DNA of 64,000 nucleotides from Ephydatia muelleri (GCA_013339895.1 JABACO010000024.1:2428746-2492745); one strand, 5' to 3'; shown: positions 42,216 through 55,903, numbered from the stretch's first letter. Notes: generated by a model not told the origin, from the letters alone. Numbers and translations are program-made.

Positions 42216-42873
42216 CACGTCCGATACCACACTCACCTGATGTGTGAGTGTGTGTACATATGTATGTGTATGTGCATGAGTGTGTGATAGTGTACGTACA
42301 TATGTGTTTGCAAATGTATGTGTGTATGTGTGTATTATGAATGTGTGTGTGTTGAGCGTTAAGTGCATGTGTGTACGTGTGTATGTGCAAGTGTGTGTGT
42401 TGGGTGTGTTGTGTGTGTGTGTGCACATGTGTGTACAAATGAGGCGTAAAGAGGGGAAGCACACTAATGAACACATCAGGCCATGAGTTGTGGCTACTCA
42501 CCTCGCAGTACAGCGTGAGCTTGTCATCAGGAAGAAGTCCATTGGCTTCATCAAAGAGGAAGTCTCGACTGATGATTTTCTTGAACCCCCAATCCTTCCC
42601 CTGGACAAAGCAATACTGCACACACGTGACAGGGAAGGATCACGAAGCAGTAACATGTGCACACACAAATACACACCTGCACATACATACATACATGTAA
42701 TGTACACACACACACACATACACACAACCTCACCACAGTAGGTGGCAACAATTACTTACTCCAATCACACCAACACATTCTACGAATGCACAGTCATTCT
42801 CTCACCCATTGCCTTGCGTTTTTCCTTCTTGTTGTTTAGGATGGAGAATTTTGAACTTGGCCCGCACTTCCCG
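42210..42873 (-). pseudogene. SPOP-like MATH exons and truncated linker exon, disrupted (copy II)
   Basis: Exon about 42873-42806 keeps VRAKFK and then shifts frame by one extra A. Exon 42615-42502 reads [19 protein letters not shown] then [17 protein letters not shown] with an intact GTGAGT donor, but its start has lost 14 bp relative to the copy at 18705 (the SQRAYR codons). The linker exon at 42240-42210 (VSVVSDVVN) stops abruptly in a purine simple repeat. Three independent changes make this MATH region unusable as read. The upstream MATH exon is replaced by AGAP sequence. Confidence 0.78.
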
Positions 42874-42934
42874 GCATGCGTATAGTGATGTTCTGAATGT
42901 TGAGACTCTTCCTATGGGTCTGGTTCATGTAGTC
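42874..42934 (-). pseudogene. AGAP-like PH fragment next to SPOP MATH (copy II)
   Basis: Short match to the AGAP exon start (MNQTHRKSLNIQNIT-type reading) behind a GGTAG acceptor. It joins SPOP-like sequence at a different point from the junction at 19010, so the two fusions were trimmed separately. Confidence 0.6.
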
Positions 42935-42949
42935 CTACCACTATCTTTT

Positions 42950-45900
42950 CAGTAGCCTGACAGTACCTGAGCAAGTTAGTGGAGATGGTTGTTTTCTGCA
43001 TTCACTGAGTGTTGGTAAGCTAACTGGCTCCAGTAATACACATTTAAGTGAAGATGTAACCATGTAGGACAGAGTAGACACATGGCATGGTTATAACCAA
43101 CGCCCAAAGCTAAACTGGTTCTCTACACCATCAAATGGGTTAGGACATGGTTACAGCCAGATGGCAACGTGCGTACAATATAGTCTTCTTACATTGAGTG
43201 TACTGGATTAGTTGACGCACATGTAGAACTATGCACAAGTGTGTGTGGTTCCTACACATACAAAAGCAGCATTACATGTAGCTTATTCCCAGTGGCAGCC
43301 AGCCGAACCTGATCGTACTCCGAATGTGTCCTAACTATAAAGCAGTTTCTGGTGTCCCATATTTGACATGTAATGCTGCAGCTACAATTTGTATGTACAG
43401 TACCCATTTGTCATACCAAATCACCATGTATCCATGCATTGACATACACCTCCTCTGATCCTCTCGGCCTGAGGTGTTACATGGTGATGCTCAACCAATG
43501 TGCGTAGCCAAGAGAACAAGAGTGCATGTATATCATGAGGAGGAACAGTGTACTGTATAGTGAAGTTCCCTTCTTTGGGTTGGGTACTGTGGTTGTGTAC
43601 ATCCCTCCACCAGTTAAAAATAGCAAGGTAAGAAGTACAGGTAGGCAGGTCGCGGAGAAGGAAATGAAATGAAAGAAATGGGGCGGATTACGAAGCGCTA
43701 TGCATGCACAGGGAAACAATCTTAAGATGTAAAACAACAGTCAAGGGACCGCTCCCATAATGAACGTAGTTAAAGGTCCACCCTATGGTTTCCCCTAAAA
43801 AGTTTGTTTAGTACTGATGAATATTCGTTTTTTTCCGCATAAGCAAGGTGAGAAATTCTGCATAACCTGGGTACTTGTGTACCTATCATTGCAGATTGTG
43901 GTGAGTCAGGGCCAGTGGTAAGTGTACACACAGACACACCTTAGCAAGCTTGTAACAATTTCATTATTCTGCTGTTGCCAGACTCCCAAACGCTTTTACA
44001 GGTGAAACGTAGAGTGCTTGATGATGAGTGAACAGTAACTGAGGGAAAAAGTATACTATTAGAGAAGACTACAAGCAACAATACAGAGGACGACCACAGT
44101 GAGTATGAAAGCAGGGTACAGAAATTGAGAATAGAATTAGTTGCCTCTTGAGCTGTGCATCGGATAGAGTGCTGTGCGGAAACGTTCAGAGAGGCAGACC
44201 TTACACTTGAATGTATTTGAATGTACCATCATTATTAGAGAGTGTCATATGTGTCACGGTGCATCAGTGTTGTTGTGTTTATGTGTGTGTATGTGTGTGT
44301 GTGTGCGCAAGTGATGTGCTCAAGAATTGTACAGTGCCATTTGCACACATAAGGGTGTGTGAACCAGTATGAGGGCATGATCACACACTCATATGGGCTA
44401 AGCATGGTGTGGGCAAAAAGAGACTTGAAGTCAGCATGAGGCCGCAATAGTTGAGGCATAAAGAAGTTGAGCAAGTTGAGCAAGGGTTATGCGAAATAAG
44501 AAAGATTTATTACAAACTTATCTAGTGAGAAAGATCATGTGAGTGCATAGGAATAAATAGGCATGTTGTGTTAAATATAACTGTAACTGTGTGTACAAAG
44601 GACCAACCCTATGGGGATCAGATGCACAAATAGAGGACCAATCCTATGAGCACGATGCACGTACAGTCATCCAGTCCTATGGGACGCTGCATGTAGTTAC
44701 ACATACTAATGTACATGTGAGAGCTCTATGTCAGGTATGAAGAACCATTTATATGGGAAACCCAGCCTGCACAAAGAGGAGTTGTTAAAAGGAATACTTC
44801 GGCAACAATGCAGGGGAACAACTAATAGAGTGGTACAGAAGCTCAGTACATAAACCCACTCAAAAATGCACACAGTTAAATGGAATAGATCCCGTGCATG
44901 TGAGTGTGACATCATGCATCATCAGACTGGTGTATTGTGTGCAACATGTGGCGTACGTGAGAGTGAGTGTTGTGCATAAGAATATGCCATACGATGGTGT
45001 ACAGGTTTATATATACGCAACAGTTCACGTGAGATCGTAGTCCCTAGATGTTAAATCTAAGAATGTAGTTCCCACAAATTTCCCACGTCAAACAAACCTT
45101 AGTTCCACCTAAGCTAACTTGTAAAGTTAAAATTCAAGGTTGCACAACTATTTTTGGCATTGCCAGTAATGATATGATATTAATATCCTTTTTTTTTTTG
45201 CGGGAACCAAGCGTGTACCTCTAAATAAGGGACATTTATGGCCGATAAAAAAATTCAGTTTTGTTCCCAGTTATAACGTATTGCCGCATGTGACCATTTG
45301 ATTCTTAATTTGCTGTGAATAATTAAATAACTAGTCTTGCAGTAAAATTCAGCTCCAGGTCTACAATATGGCAATGGTGTGAGAGCAAACACGGTCATGT
45401 TCTTGGTGCTCAATGTGCAGGAAGCGTGTTTGGACCATGGGCAAAACAAAAGGAGGTCCATGGAAGCAATTGTGAAAGTATTAAACAATGAAATTGCAAA
45501 TGTTGTAGCTCATACTACATGTCCAAAGTGGTAAGAATCAATTCCTACCACACGCCTGTTCTTCATTTGCCCCTCTCATCTTTAATGTACTCACATCCAA
45601 AACCCATGATCCATTTTCCCCTCGAGCACGAAGCGCGGAAGCTTTTAGCAATATAGGAACACTGACACGCATTCATAATGAAAAATTAGTACTTATCGCT
45701 TAATACAAAAGCATGAAAGTACATGTACTACTAATACTAGTATGTAGCTAGTTTATGCATTTTTGTCATACATTGAGGCGAAGAGCCTTCGTGGTCGATT
45801 TTGAATGAAGATTTCTACAATTGTCTTATTGGTGTGCGCAAGCTATAAGCGGTGCCGAAGCATTAATACTCTTTCATACGCTACATCCATTTCCATCAGC

Positions 45901-46200
45901 AGTTACACGGTACGATTACGTAACATGAATATATAATTAGATGAACGGAAGGGGGGGGCACGTGCCCCCAGTGCCCCCCCCGCCCCCTTAGATCCGCCCC
46001 TGCTCCTCCACACCTTAACACTCGAAACAATTACTTCATCTGCATCATTTTAATGTATTACCTTTTCCATGCCTGAATATTTTAACTCATTGACTCCCCT
46101 TCAAACAATTTTAACCCATCACCTCCTCTCCTCCCTTCACTGGACTTGAAACACCTTAGTTAAATGTATTAATTTCCTAGGGAAGAACTGTTAAATAAAT
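42950..46200. other. Non-coding stretch with copy 2 of a triplicated segment
   Basis: 42950-43850 has no match in the window that I noticed and no gene. 43860-45480 matches 25820-27530 and 50850-53050. Near 45950 lies a G-run, CACGTG, C-run palindrome followed by cttagatccgcccctg, a sequence often seen at the ends of dispersed repeats (recollection, not checked). Confidence 0.6.
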
Positions 46201-46297
46201 GTTTTTGTAACTCTTCTTGGGCCCACATGCCTCCTCCCCTCTCCATTTCCAATGTAACTGTTTCTTGCTCATTGCCTCCTCACCCCATTCTCCCTCA

Positions 46298-46582
<285 letters not shown>

Positions 46583-46624
46583 CTATACATCACAGTTCTC
46601 CTTATTATATACTCCCTCATTTTA

Positions 46625-47180
46625 TCTATATGTATGTATAGCAATGAAGGAGGATGAGAGGTATGTATAGCAATGGAGGATGAGAGGTGTGTATAGCAAT
46701 GAAGGAGGATGAGAGGTGTGTATAGCAATGAAGGAGGATGAGAGGTGTGTATAGCAATGAAGGAGGATGAGAGGTGTGTGTAGCAATGAAGGAGGATGAC
46801 AGGTGTGTGTAGCAATGAAAGAGGATGAGCGGTGTGTATAGCAATGAAGGGGAAGGATGAGAGGTGTGTATAGCAATGAAGGAGGATGAGAGGTGTGTAT
46901 AGCAATGAAGGAGGATGAGAGGTGTGTATAGCAATGAAGGAGGATGAGAGGTGTGTATAGCAATGAAGGAGGATGAGAGGTGTGTATAGCAATGAAGGAG
47001 GATAGAGTGTGTAGCAATGAAGGAGGATGACAGGTGTGTGTAGCAATGAAAGAGGATGAGAGGTGTGTATAGCAATGAAGGAGGATGAGAGGTGTGTAGC
47101 AATGAAGGAGGATGAGAGGTGTGTAGCAATGACGGAGGATGAGAGGTGTGTATAGCAATGACGGAGGATGAGAGGTGAGT
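46625..47180. repeat. 29-bp minisatellite, about 19 copies
   Basis: Same family as 10145-10675 (core ggaggatgagaggtgtgtat), again beside an ArfGAP core exon and in the same orientation. It contains GACAGG and GTGTGTAG variants that recur in blocks. Confidence 0.93.
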
Positions 47181-47679
47181 CCATGTGTACACATTTAACA
47201 ACCTCCAATTTGTGTGCCTTTTCAGAGGACTGACTATCTATTCAGTGAAGGTTTTGGATGTGAATGGTGAAGCTTAGCACAAGCTTCGTACATGACTGAA
47301 TCCTAAAGAATGTGGGACTTCATAACTTGTGCTCCTGTTACAAATTTAAATACTAAGGGAATACTAGTCTAGGCTCTTTTTTGATCCACAGTTGGCTCAA
47401 TGTACTAAAACTAAGTTCATTCTCAACACACTAGCAAATACCGAATACAACTGAATACCTTATAATATGCCATTGCACATTCTTAAAATTAACATTCAAT
47501 AAAAGAATAGCTAAGTGTTGATTCTATTGCTCATTGCTAAGCAACAGGTATAAGCCACTAGAAGGAAGGTCCACACTATCACTGGAGCATTCAACCATAG
47601 CTACCCCTAGATAGCCAACAAGCTGTCACTGAACATTACTCCTCCATGCAACACAACAACGTACAGTCAATACTCTCAC

Positions 47680-48290
47680 ATAGCAACCCACTCCCTTTAG
47701 TCCCCCATCAAATGACCCTCACATAGCAACCCACTCCCTCTAGTCCCCCATCAAATGACCCTCACATAGCAACCCACTCCCTTTAGTCCCCCATCAAATG
47801 GCCCTTACATAGCAACCCACTCCCTTTAGTCCCCCATCAAATGGCCCTCACATAGCAACCCACTCCCTTTAGTCCCCCATCAAATGGCCCTCACATAGCA
47901 ACCCACTCCCTATAGTCCCCCATCAAATGGCCCTCATATAGCAACCCACTCCCTTTAGTCCCCCATCAAATGGCCCTCACATAGCAAACCACTCCCTTTA
48001 GTCCCCCATCAATGACCCTCACATAGCAACCCACTCCTTTTAGTCCCCCATCAAATGACCCTCACATAGCAACCCACTCCCTTTAGTCCCCATCAAATGG
48101 CCCTCACATAGCAACCCACTCCCTTTAGTCCCCCATCAAATGACCCTCACATAGCAACCCACTCCCTTTAGTCCCCCATCAAATGGCCCTCACATAGCAA
48201 CCCACTCCCTTTAGTCCCCCATCAAATGGCCCTCACATAGCAACCCACTCCCTTTTGTCCCCCATCAAATGGCCCTCCATTTCACAACAG
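47680..48290. repeat. 43-bp minisatellite, about 14 copies
   Basis: The unit includes catagcaacccactcccttt and agtcccccatcaaatggccc. Little variation between units. It ends 40 bases before the donor of the SPOP-like BTB exon. Confidence 0.95.
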
Positions 48291-48330
48291 ATAGACCCCA
48301 CATTGCTCCCCTCCCCCTTCCACCTCTCAC

Positions 48331-48445
48331 CAGCCAACACTGCTTTGTGTGCTTTGAACTCATGGCTTCCCACAGCCAACATCACGTCACTGAACTGACC
48401 ATCTTCCAAGAGGCATGCCAGGACGAGGTCAGAGCTAAGGTTACA
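48331..48445 (-). CDS. SPOP-like BTB exon (orphan)
   Basis: Reads CNLSSDLVLACLLEDGQFSD and VMLAVGSHEFKAHKAVLA, the start of the BTB domain, with acceptor GGGAG and donor GTGAGAG. This is the exon missing from the SPOP-like copy at 40.5-42.9 kb. It lies about 5.5 kb upstream of that copy's MATH exons, the wrong order for a single SPOP transcript. Confidence 0.7.
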
Positions 48446-48689
48446 CTCCCAGCGGCGACGGAAGGGATTAAAAAGTGTAGCGGCCACATTAATAATCACC
48501 AATTAGTAATCTTGAAATTAAAATTAGGTACACAAAATCATCGGCTGTTAATAATTAAGGCGGTGTTCTGATCCGCGAATAAACTCGTTTCCGATGTCTG
48601 TTAGACTGAGACTCTCTGTGAGGTGGCTATATATGTGCAGCACCATAGCGTTGTTCAATCGCTGCTGGGTCATTGTACGTCTCCGGTAC

Positions 48690-48743
48690 CTTGGGACTGT
48701 TGGACATCACCGATGTACCACTTTGGTTCACCACGTCCGATAC
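48690..48743 (-). pseudogene. SPOP-like MATH-BTB linker exon fragment
   Basis: Reads VSDVVNQSGTSVMSNSPKVP, matching the linker between MATH and BTB domains. The acceptor present at the related site (42240) is lost here by a small deletion. Its intronic GT-rich upstream sequence matches 42245-42390. Confidence 0.6.
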
Positions 48744-48879
48744 CAGTGTGTACATATGTATGTGTATGTGCAGGAGTGTGTGATAGTGTACGTACATATG
48801 TGTGTGCATGTGCGCATTGTGAATGTGTGTGTGTTGAGCGCTAAGTGCATGTGTGTACGAGTGTATGGCAAAGAATAAG

Positions 48880-50150
48880 TATATTTTGCCACAACATGTG
48901 TAAGGTTTATAAGTTCCTACACACATCATCTTTCTCTGGTCAGTGGAGAAACTTGTAATACAGCTTCCCTCTTTATACCCCCCACCTCCGGCACTTAGCT
49001 ACGTGGCGTATGTACCACTTTGCAATAACTTTGGTCTCCTTTTGCCCACACCATTTTCAGCGGTAGGTAGAGTTTAGGTATAGGCTGCAGTGAATAATTT
49101 AACCGGAATCGCATCGCATTTTGCGAAGCAGTTTTTATAAGATGCGAAACAACATTAAAACATTGTCGCAGAGAACTGCGATGCAATATATATCGCGTTA
49201 GCAGACACGTGCTCAGCGTAAGTGCTGCGCGAAGAGAGTGTATTTACGGTACAAAAGAATGCCAATCAGAAAGGCGTCTGTACAAAACGCTACTCGCGCA
49301 GCGTTTCATCTGCGGGATTGTACATACTCACGTGACATCGAGCACGACAAAGAATGTCAGACGATTAACGATGAAAGGGACCGAACTTTATTTACCTATT
49401 AGTAGGTGACCTTGCGTAAGTATGTTTAGCAATAGATTATTACGTAATCGTTACTAATTAATTAAGATGTGGTACGTACTGTGCATATATATGTTTGGAA
49501 GAGATTAGCGGGGAAAACCCTACTCTCAAATATGTGCGGTAGAGCACATCTAGCCATAAGGGCATCCATTTTGTGTTTGAGGGGCTCACGAGTGAAGTGG
49601 AGTCACTGGAGAAGTGGACTTGGGTTCGATGATGGGGCACCGCTCTACTCTATCTTAGGTTGAGCGTGTGCTCGGGAAGAGTTTATCATAGCTATGTTTT
49701 TCAATCCTGTTTTATATTATTAAATTATATTACATACATAATGCATGTACATGTACATGCCAGAACGCGTACGCGCCAAGGCGTAAATACAGGTGGATAA
49801 AATTATTTAAATGTGATGGTGGCCTCGTTTTGGGGAGGTGGGAGGGGGGGGGGGGGGAGCGAATGTACGGGCGTGTGCGAGGGATAGCTCTGCTCTGTGT
49901 TCAAATGATGAATCGTCACACATTTCGGAGGTGAAAAAATTGCTATGCAACTGAACCGAGTTGCTAATCAACTTCGATCTTGCGTAGCAAAATTGACGAA
50001 CCAAGAATTTGCTTTTAGATGGACGTGAAACCTGTGAACATATCAACAGCAGTTTGGGATGATTTTTGATTGGATAAGGTAGACACCCTGCATTGGCACT
50101 AATGCCAAGTTTAGGATTGGTAAGGATCATTCATTGAATGCATCTGTAGA
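48880..50150. other. Unique non-coding spacer
   Basis: No gene, no family match, and no duplicate noticed within the window. It contains overlapping ACATGT octamers at 49745-49760 and a G-rich run near 49845. Confidence 0.6.
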
Positions 50151-50156
50151 AACATA

Positions 50157-50400
50157 TGGGACAGTTTCCGCCCCACGGTCAAAATGTTATAAAAATGCAT
50201 CGCGTTTGAATCGCTATAACTTCCCAACGGATAATGCTATCGACTTCCTATTTTCAACACTCCATAGTGAAATGGTGTAGTATGAAGTGTTGAAAGAGAG
50301 GTAGTCGATAGCGATATCCGTTGGGACGTTATAGCGATTCAAACGCGATGCATTTTTATAACATTTTAACCGTGGGGCAAATTTCGCGGAAACTGTCCCA
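50157..50400. mobile_element. 244-bp inverted-repeat element (MITE-like)
   Basis: The left end TGGGACAGTTTCCG and the right end (complement) match and continue as arms of about 105-110 bases including aaaatgcatcgcgtttgaat. The arms differ at several positions and by a short indel (the right arm has extra gaaattt). No coding capacity. Target duplication unclear (ATA against ATT). Confidence 0.8.
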
Positions 50401-50499
50401 ATTACATGCATGCACTGTACCTGGTACCCATAGAAAGCTTAGTAATACTATGACATAGACTGGTCATGAGCATTCAACTTGCTTTACTACACCTGTCAG

Positions 50500-51602
50500 G
50501 GAGCTCATACCACTCTAACTGTAGCCACAACTTACGCCTTCACCCTGACAAGGCCTGGGTTACCTGGCTGCTTGATGGCATTGGACTCTGTTTCTCCGCT
50601 TAAATCGCGCAACCTATCCACAGCATACACAAATCCACACACATCCACACACACATCCACTTACACATATATACATGTGGCACAAACAATAACACTCTAA
50701 TAATAATGGTACACTGGATGTGTTCTCTGCACATGTATTCTTGATATATTCTATTGAACAGCTCATGAGGGACATACATCACATACACTGTAGTGTCCCA
50801 TAGGACTGGTCCTGTATACATAAATCATATCCCAGTAGGACTGCTTGAGACAATTAATGAGAAAAGAGGACAAGTCATAAGGGATTCGATGGGTCAGCAT
50901 GTAAGAGGCTTTTCATGTGTTTCTTAGAGAGGTTCAGGGTTAGATAATGAATATTAAACTTTAATTTGCTACTTATGTCTGTGTAAACTTACAGACCTAT
51001 CACAATCTGTATGATAGGGTAGCTACAATAAAATTCATTGCCACAGGCCATGCAGGACTATGCAGGAACATCGCCCTTCAAAAAATAAACTTTACATGCT
51101 TGGTGCACTGTTTTCCATCAAGAAGAGGCTGGCAACAGCAGAATAATGAAATTGTTACTAGCTTGCTAAAGTATGTCTGTGTAAACTTACCAGGATAAGG
51201 GGCGGGGGGGGGGGGGGGGGGGGGGGTGACAATTTACTTCATTCCCTGCATATAACTGACTAGTGTGACCTGCAACACTGTGTGCTGACTCCCAAACGCT
51301 TTTACAGGTGAAACGTAGAGTGCTAGAATGATGAGTGTAACTGAGGGAAAAAGTATACTTTTAGAGAAGACTACAAGCAACAATACAGTGGGAAACCACA
51401 GTGAGTATGAAAGCAGGGTACAGAAATTGAGAATAGAATCAGTTGCCTCTTAATCTATTCATCGAATAGAACGCTGTGCAGAGGAAACGTTCAGAGCAGC
51501 GGATATTACACTTCAATGTATTTGGATGTACCATCATTAATAGAAAGTGTTATAATGTTGCCATATGTGTCACGGTGCATAAGTGTTGTTGTGTTTGTGT
51601 GT

Positions 51603-51662
<60 letters not shown>

Positions 51663-53240
51663 TGTGTGTAAGTGATGTGCTCAAGAATTGTACAGTGCCA
51701 TTTGCACAACGTATACACATAAGGGTGTGTGAAACAGTATGAGGGCATGTTCACACACTCCATATGGGCTAAGCATGGCGTGGGTAAAAAGAGACTTGAA
51801 GTCAGCATAAGCCGCAGGCATAAAGAAGTTGAGCAAGGGTTATGCCAAATAAGAAAGATTTATTACACATTATGTGAGTGCATAGAGATATGTATAGGCA
51901 AGTTGTGGTACATGTAGTGTTATTCTTTGCCACAAGCATGTATACAGTGTAATGGGGACCCGATGTACAGTGTATGCAAGCACAAAGGACCAATCCAATG
52001 GGACAATATACAGGGACAAAATGTACGTACAAAGGACCAATCATATGGGCCTATGGGGACACAATGCATGTACAAAAGAAAAAACCTATAGGGACATGAG
52101 GTACCTGTGTGTACGAAGGACCAACCCTATGGGAATCAGATGCACAAATAGAGGATGCACGTACAGTCATCCAATCCTACGGGACGCTGCATGTAGCTAC
52201 ACACTTATGTACATGTGCGAGCTCTATGTCATGCAGGAAGAACCAATTATATGGGAAACCCAGCCTGCTCAAAGAGGAGTTGTTATAAGGAATGCTTTGG
52301 CAACAATGCAGGTGAAAAACTAAGAGAGTGCTCAGTACATAAACCCACTCAAAAATGCACACAGTTAAATGGAATAGATCCCGTGCATGAGTGTGGTGTA
52401 AAAGTGTGTCATCATCATCAGACTGCTTTATTGTGTGCCACATGTACTGTACGTGAGTGTGGGTGTTGTTCTTAACAATATGCCATACGATGGTGTACAG
52501 GTTTATATACAATTAACGTGAGATCGTACTCATCGTAGTCCCTAGATGTTTAATTTAATCTAGGAATGTGCAGCCGCACTTCCCGCAAAGTTTCTACGTC
52601 AAATAAACCTAAGCTAACTTGTAAAGTTAAAATTCAAGGTTTGCACAACTATTTTTGGCATTGCTAGTAATGATATTATGATATTAATATCCATTTTCTT
52701 TTTTTTTGCGGGAACCATATGGGAACCTCCAATAAAGGGACATTTACAGCCGATATACAGAATATAAATCAGTCTCGTTCCCAGTTATTTTTGCTCGCTC
52801 ACTTTATAACATATTGCTGCATGCATGCGCCCATTTGATTCTTAATTTGCCGTGAATAATTAAACAACTAGTTATGCTAGAAATTTAGCTCCAGGTCCAC
52901 AATGTGGTAATCGTGTGAAAGCAAACGCGGTCATGTTCTTGGTGCTCGACGTGCAGGAAGCGTGTTTGGACCATGGGCAAAGCAATAGGAGGTCCATGGA
53001 AGCAATTGTGGAAGTATTAAACAATGAAATTGCAAATGTTGTAGCTCATACTACATGTCCAAAGTGGTAAGAATCAATTCCTACCACACGCCTGGCATTC
53101 ATTTGCCCCTCTCATCGTTCCTGGGTGTTTAAATGCTTCAATGTACTCACACACCATTTTAACTCTTCACCCAATTTGAAATGATATTCATTAACTCTCT
53201 AGGGAAGATGATCTCTTCTAGGGAAGTGAAACCTCATCAA
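50500..53240. other. Triplicated non-coding segment, copy 3 of 3
   Basis: Matches 25820-27530 and part of 43860-45480. It includes an uninterrupted poly-G run at about 51206-51227 and a GT microsatellite at 51604-51662. No gene was recognised. Confidence 0.65.
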
Positions 53241-53249
53241 TACCCTACA

Positions 53250-53400
53250 TGACTCCTCCCCTCTCCATTTCCAATGTAACCCTTTCTTGCCCATCCCCTC
53301 CTCACCCCCATTCTCCCTCACCTGGGGGCATTATGTGCTGCAGGTCTCAACTTGATCTTCTTCGCTTCCCATATGCTCTTGAACACAATCACAGCTATCA
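53250..53400 (-). pseudogene. Truncated AGAP-like ArfGAP exon (copy F)
   Basis: The 3' end of the ArfGAP core exon and its intron match 27690-27870, then break off at about 53395 into a short string (cagcttgtttcctccccagc) belonging to the AGAP PH-loop exon. A large deletion joined two AGAP exons here. The donor region also has one extra C and a Gly change. Confidence 0.6.
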
Positions 53401-54270
53401 GCTTGTTTCCTCCCCAGCACCTCTTTCTGTGGTGATTTAACACATGGCTGATGATATTATGATACCACAAATCAACAAAAAGTGTAAATTGCTCCAAATC
53501 AAAAGTTGATCCACACTAATAAAATGATCCTGTGAACTGTGAATGAAAATGCTGTCCATAAAACAGAGTCTTAATCCTCAAAAATCTAGACTGTAAGACC
53601 ACCTACTACTTACGACACGATTTTAGACTCAGCACCTGTAGGTTGTAATATTAAAACGATGTTACTGTGATACATTGTACGCTTTATGTCATTAGATTAA
53701 TTAACATCCTAACCAGAGATAATACATAGAGGGATTAGAAATGAGCATAATAATCGCTAGGCAACACAGTACTTGAATCCTTATAAGCCAACTTCAAACC
53801 ATCTTCTGAGGCTGATACATGGTCCAATGCCAATAGAACACTCACCAAAAACAAAATGAAATAAACAAATAAAAACACAAACAAACTACTCTGCATGTAA
53901 TTGTTTCCTTCTGACCTCTGGTGGAGGCAGCAGGAGTTTGTATACAAGCAGCTAGAAACCAAATCTTGCCCCATACGCAAATAATTATTACTCTGAAGAG
54001 CAGCTGAAGGCAATAAATTGCTAAGAATTGTTATATTTATTCTTTTCCCAGTGGCTGAAGAATGTGTACTTTGATGAGCATATACGCATGATCAAGAGCA
54101 TTTAGATTCTAACGAACAGATCAAGTTATGCTTAAGTTAGGAAACATGCAGAGGTTCAGCATGACAGTTATAACTTAACATCACATGTACTGAGTACCCA
54201 TAACAACTTTACCATAGCCAATGCATTCTTTGAACTGGTGAGATATCTGCTAAAGCAACCTCATGTACAA
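53400..54270. other. Non-coding spacer
   Basis: 53572-53900 matches 32565-32860, starting tcctcaaaaatctagactgt. The rest shows no gene. Confidence 0.6.
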
Positions 54271-54700
54271 TGAGTGCCAAACTGTCTCAAGATTGTGAGG
54301 AATCATTCTTTAGCAAGCAAAGAAAGAGGGGCTATTGTGTAAACCCAAATGTTCCTAGTGGAGTCAGTTATTCTAAAACTGCAAACAGGGAATTGCAGAT
54401 GATGTACATATTGATGATAGCCCTCTCCCAAAAAGAATTAAAATAGATAAATCAGAAATGGACTGCATTTCATTTAAACAACTAAGCATTTACACCACAT
54501 TCATTTTAAGAGTAGCATTGTTCATATCTAACTTCCGACATTTAAGTTGCTTTCCTAATCCAGCTGACTTTTTTGTGCATGCTTTAGTTATCTGTTACAC
54601 TGTTCTACAAATGTTCCAGCAAATGAAAGCCACAACTCAATGCTTTGCATCAACAGTTGTTGTCCAACTACATCATCCAGTTTCACAGCAATCATAGACC
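54271..54700 (+). CDS. Hypothetical coding-like region, unknown
   Basis: An ATG at 54271 opens a 57-codon frame (MSAKLSQDCEESFFSKQRKR, GYCVNPNVPSG). A second frame after about 54390 reads VHIDDSPLPKRIKIDKSEMD and then a hydrophobic stretch. The first looks like the N-terminus of a protein and the second like its continuation after a one-base shift or a splice. No family was recognised. The end overlaps the duplicated block that starts at 54642. Confidence 0.3.
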
Positions 54701-54782
54701 AGTAGAATTGAATGCTATCATTGCTGGCTAGCTATCTAAGAAATGGCGTCTTGCTTTACTTTTCAAAACTATCCAATGATTT
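54642..54782. repeat. Right copy of the long duplication, part 1
   Basis: Matches bases 1-141 with one or two substitutions. Cut at 54782 by the 6.87-kb block; the match resumes at 61656. Confidence 0.95.
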
Positions 54783-55903
54783 CATGTCCAGAAATTGTGG
54801 ACATCAGTGCATAACTCGGCTTAGAATTGTGATTAAAAAATTCTGATTTCACCGTTAAACTCACCAGACACTTTAGAGATTTATCACGTTATTAAAACAG
54901 CTAATTAATTTTAAAATATATATTATTGTTTTCGCCTTTTAATTAATTAATTGTACGTCTGTATGGTAGGGAAGTTAGGTGAGGTCATTGCTTTTACATA
55001 AATCCTGCCAAACTAAGGCTATCGTCGATTTTAGTGATCAAACCATACGCATGCGCGTCGGTCATACGCGTTAGATTGTAACTCGTGCCCCTGCCATTTA
55101 TCCTTCCAGAGGTCACATGAACTGTTATTTAACTATGTTATTGTTACGGCCGGATATCGTATGTGCATGCGTCCTGACTCAACGTCAACCTTGGCCTGAA
55201 AACGTTCGTAGATTACCATACCGCCTAATGCACTCTGGTACATGGTATACCATACAGTGCATGTATGGTGTAACATGACTCTTTTCGTAACCTCCTGCAG
55301 GTATTGACATCAATCCATTGCTTTGCCTAATAGAAAATATAATCAGTAACAGTTCTCAGTACTACCTACACCTTAACGTTCTGGTGTATAGTGTCAGGAT
55401 GAATTGGCACTTCAGCAGATAAGGTGTTGCAAAGCTCTTGAAAGTCCTGCCATCCATGTTAATGAACCACATTACTGATCAGTCAGGCCTTCTGCTTACC
55501 TTCCAATCGCAAATGCCTTTGATATGGTCTCATAGTCTTCACAACCTTTGACGGCAGCTCTTGTGTGGTTACCTGCATGTTCAGAAACAAATTACTTATT
55601 TTGAGGGGGAAAGGATGCAGATATTTAGCATTACAATGTTGTACACAGATCTACATGTATGCATCCCTCCTTGGCAAGTGTATAGTTACTGTTGGTTTGG
55701 GACGCATATGTGGTATGTACTGACTGCATGCTATATAAGTGAGTGATGTTAGAACTTGACCGTGGGCAGCCAAATTATTCATTGCCTATTGTCTCTGTAA
55801 TTAATGTTTTACAGCAGTTAGCAATCACCACGCATCTTCATGCACATGTGTGTGGTCATAAAATAAACAATATTGTGTAATGTAGCTAGGTACTACATGT
55901 AAG

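Noticed and set aside
47680..48290. CRISPR-like array
   Set aside because: 43-bp units are contiguous and nearly identical, with no unique spacers.
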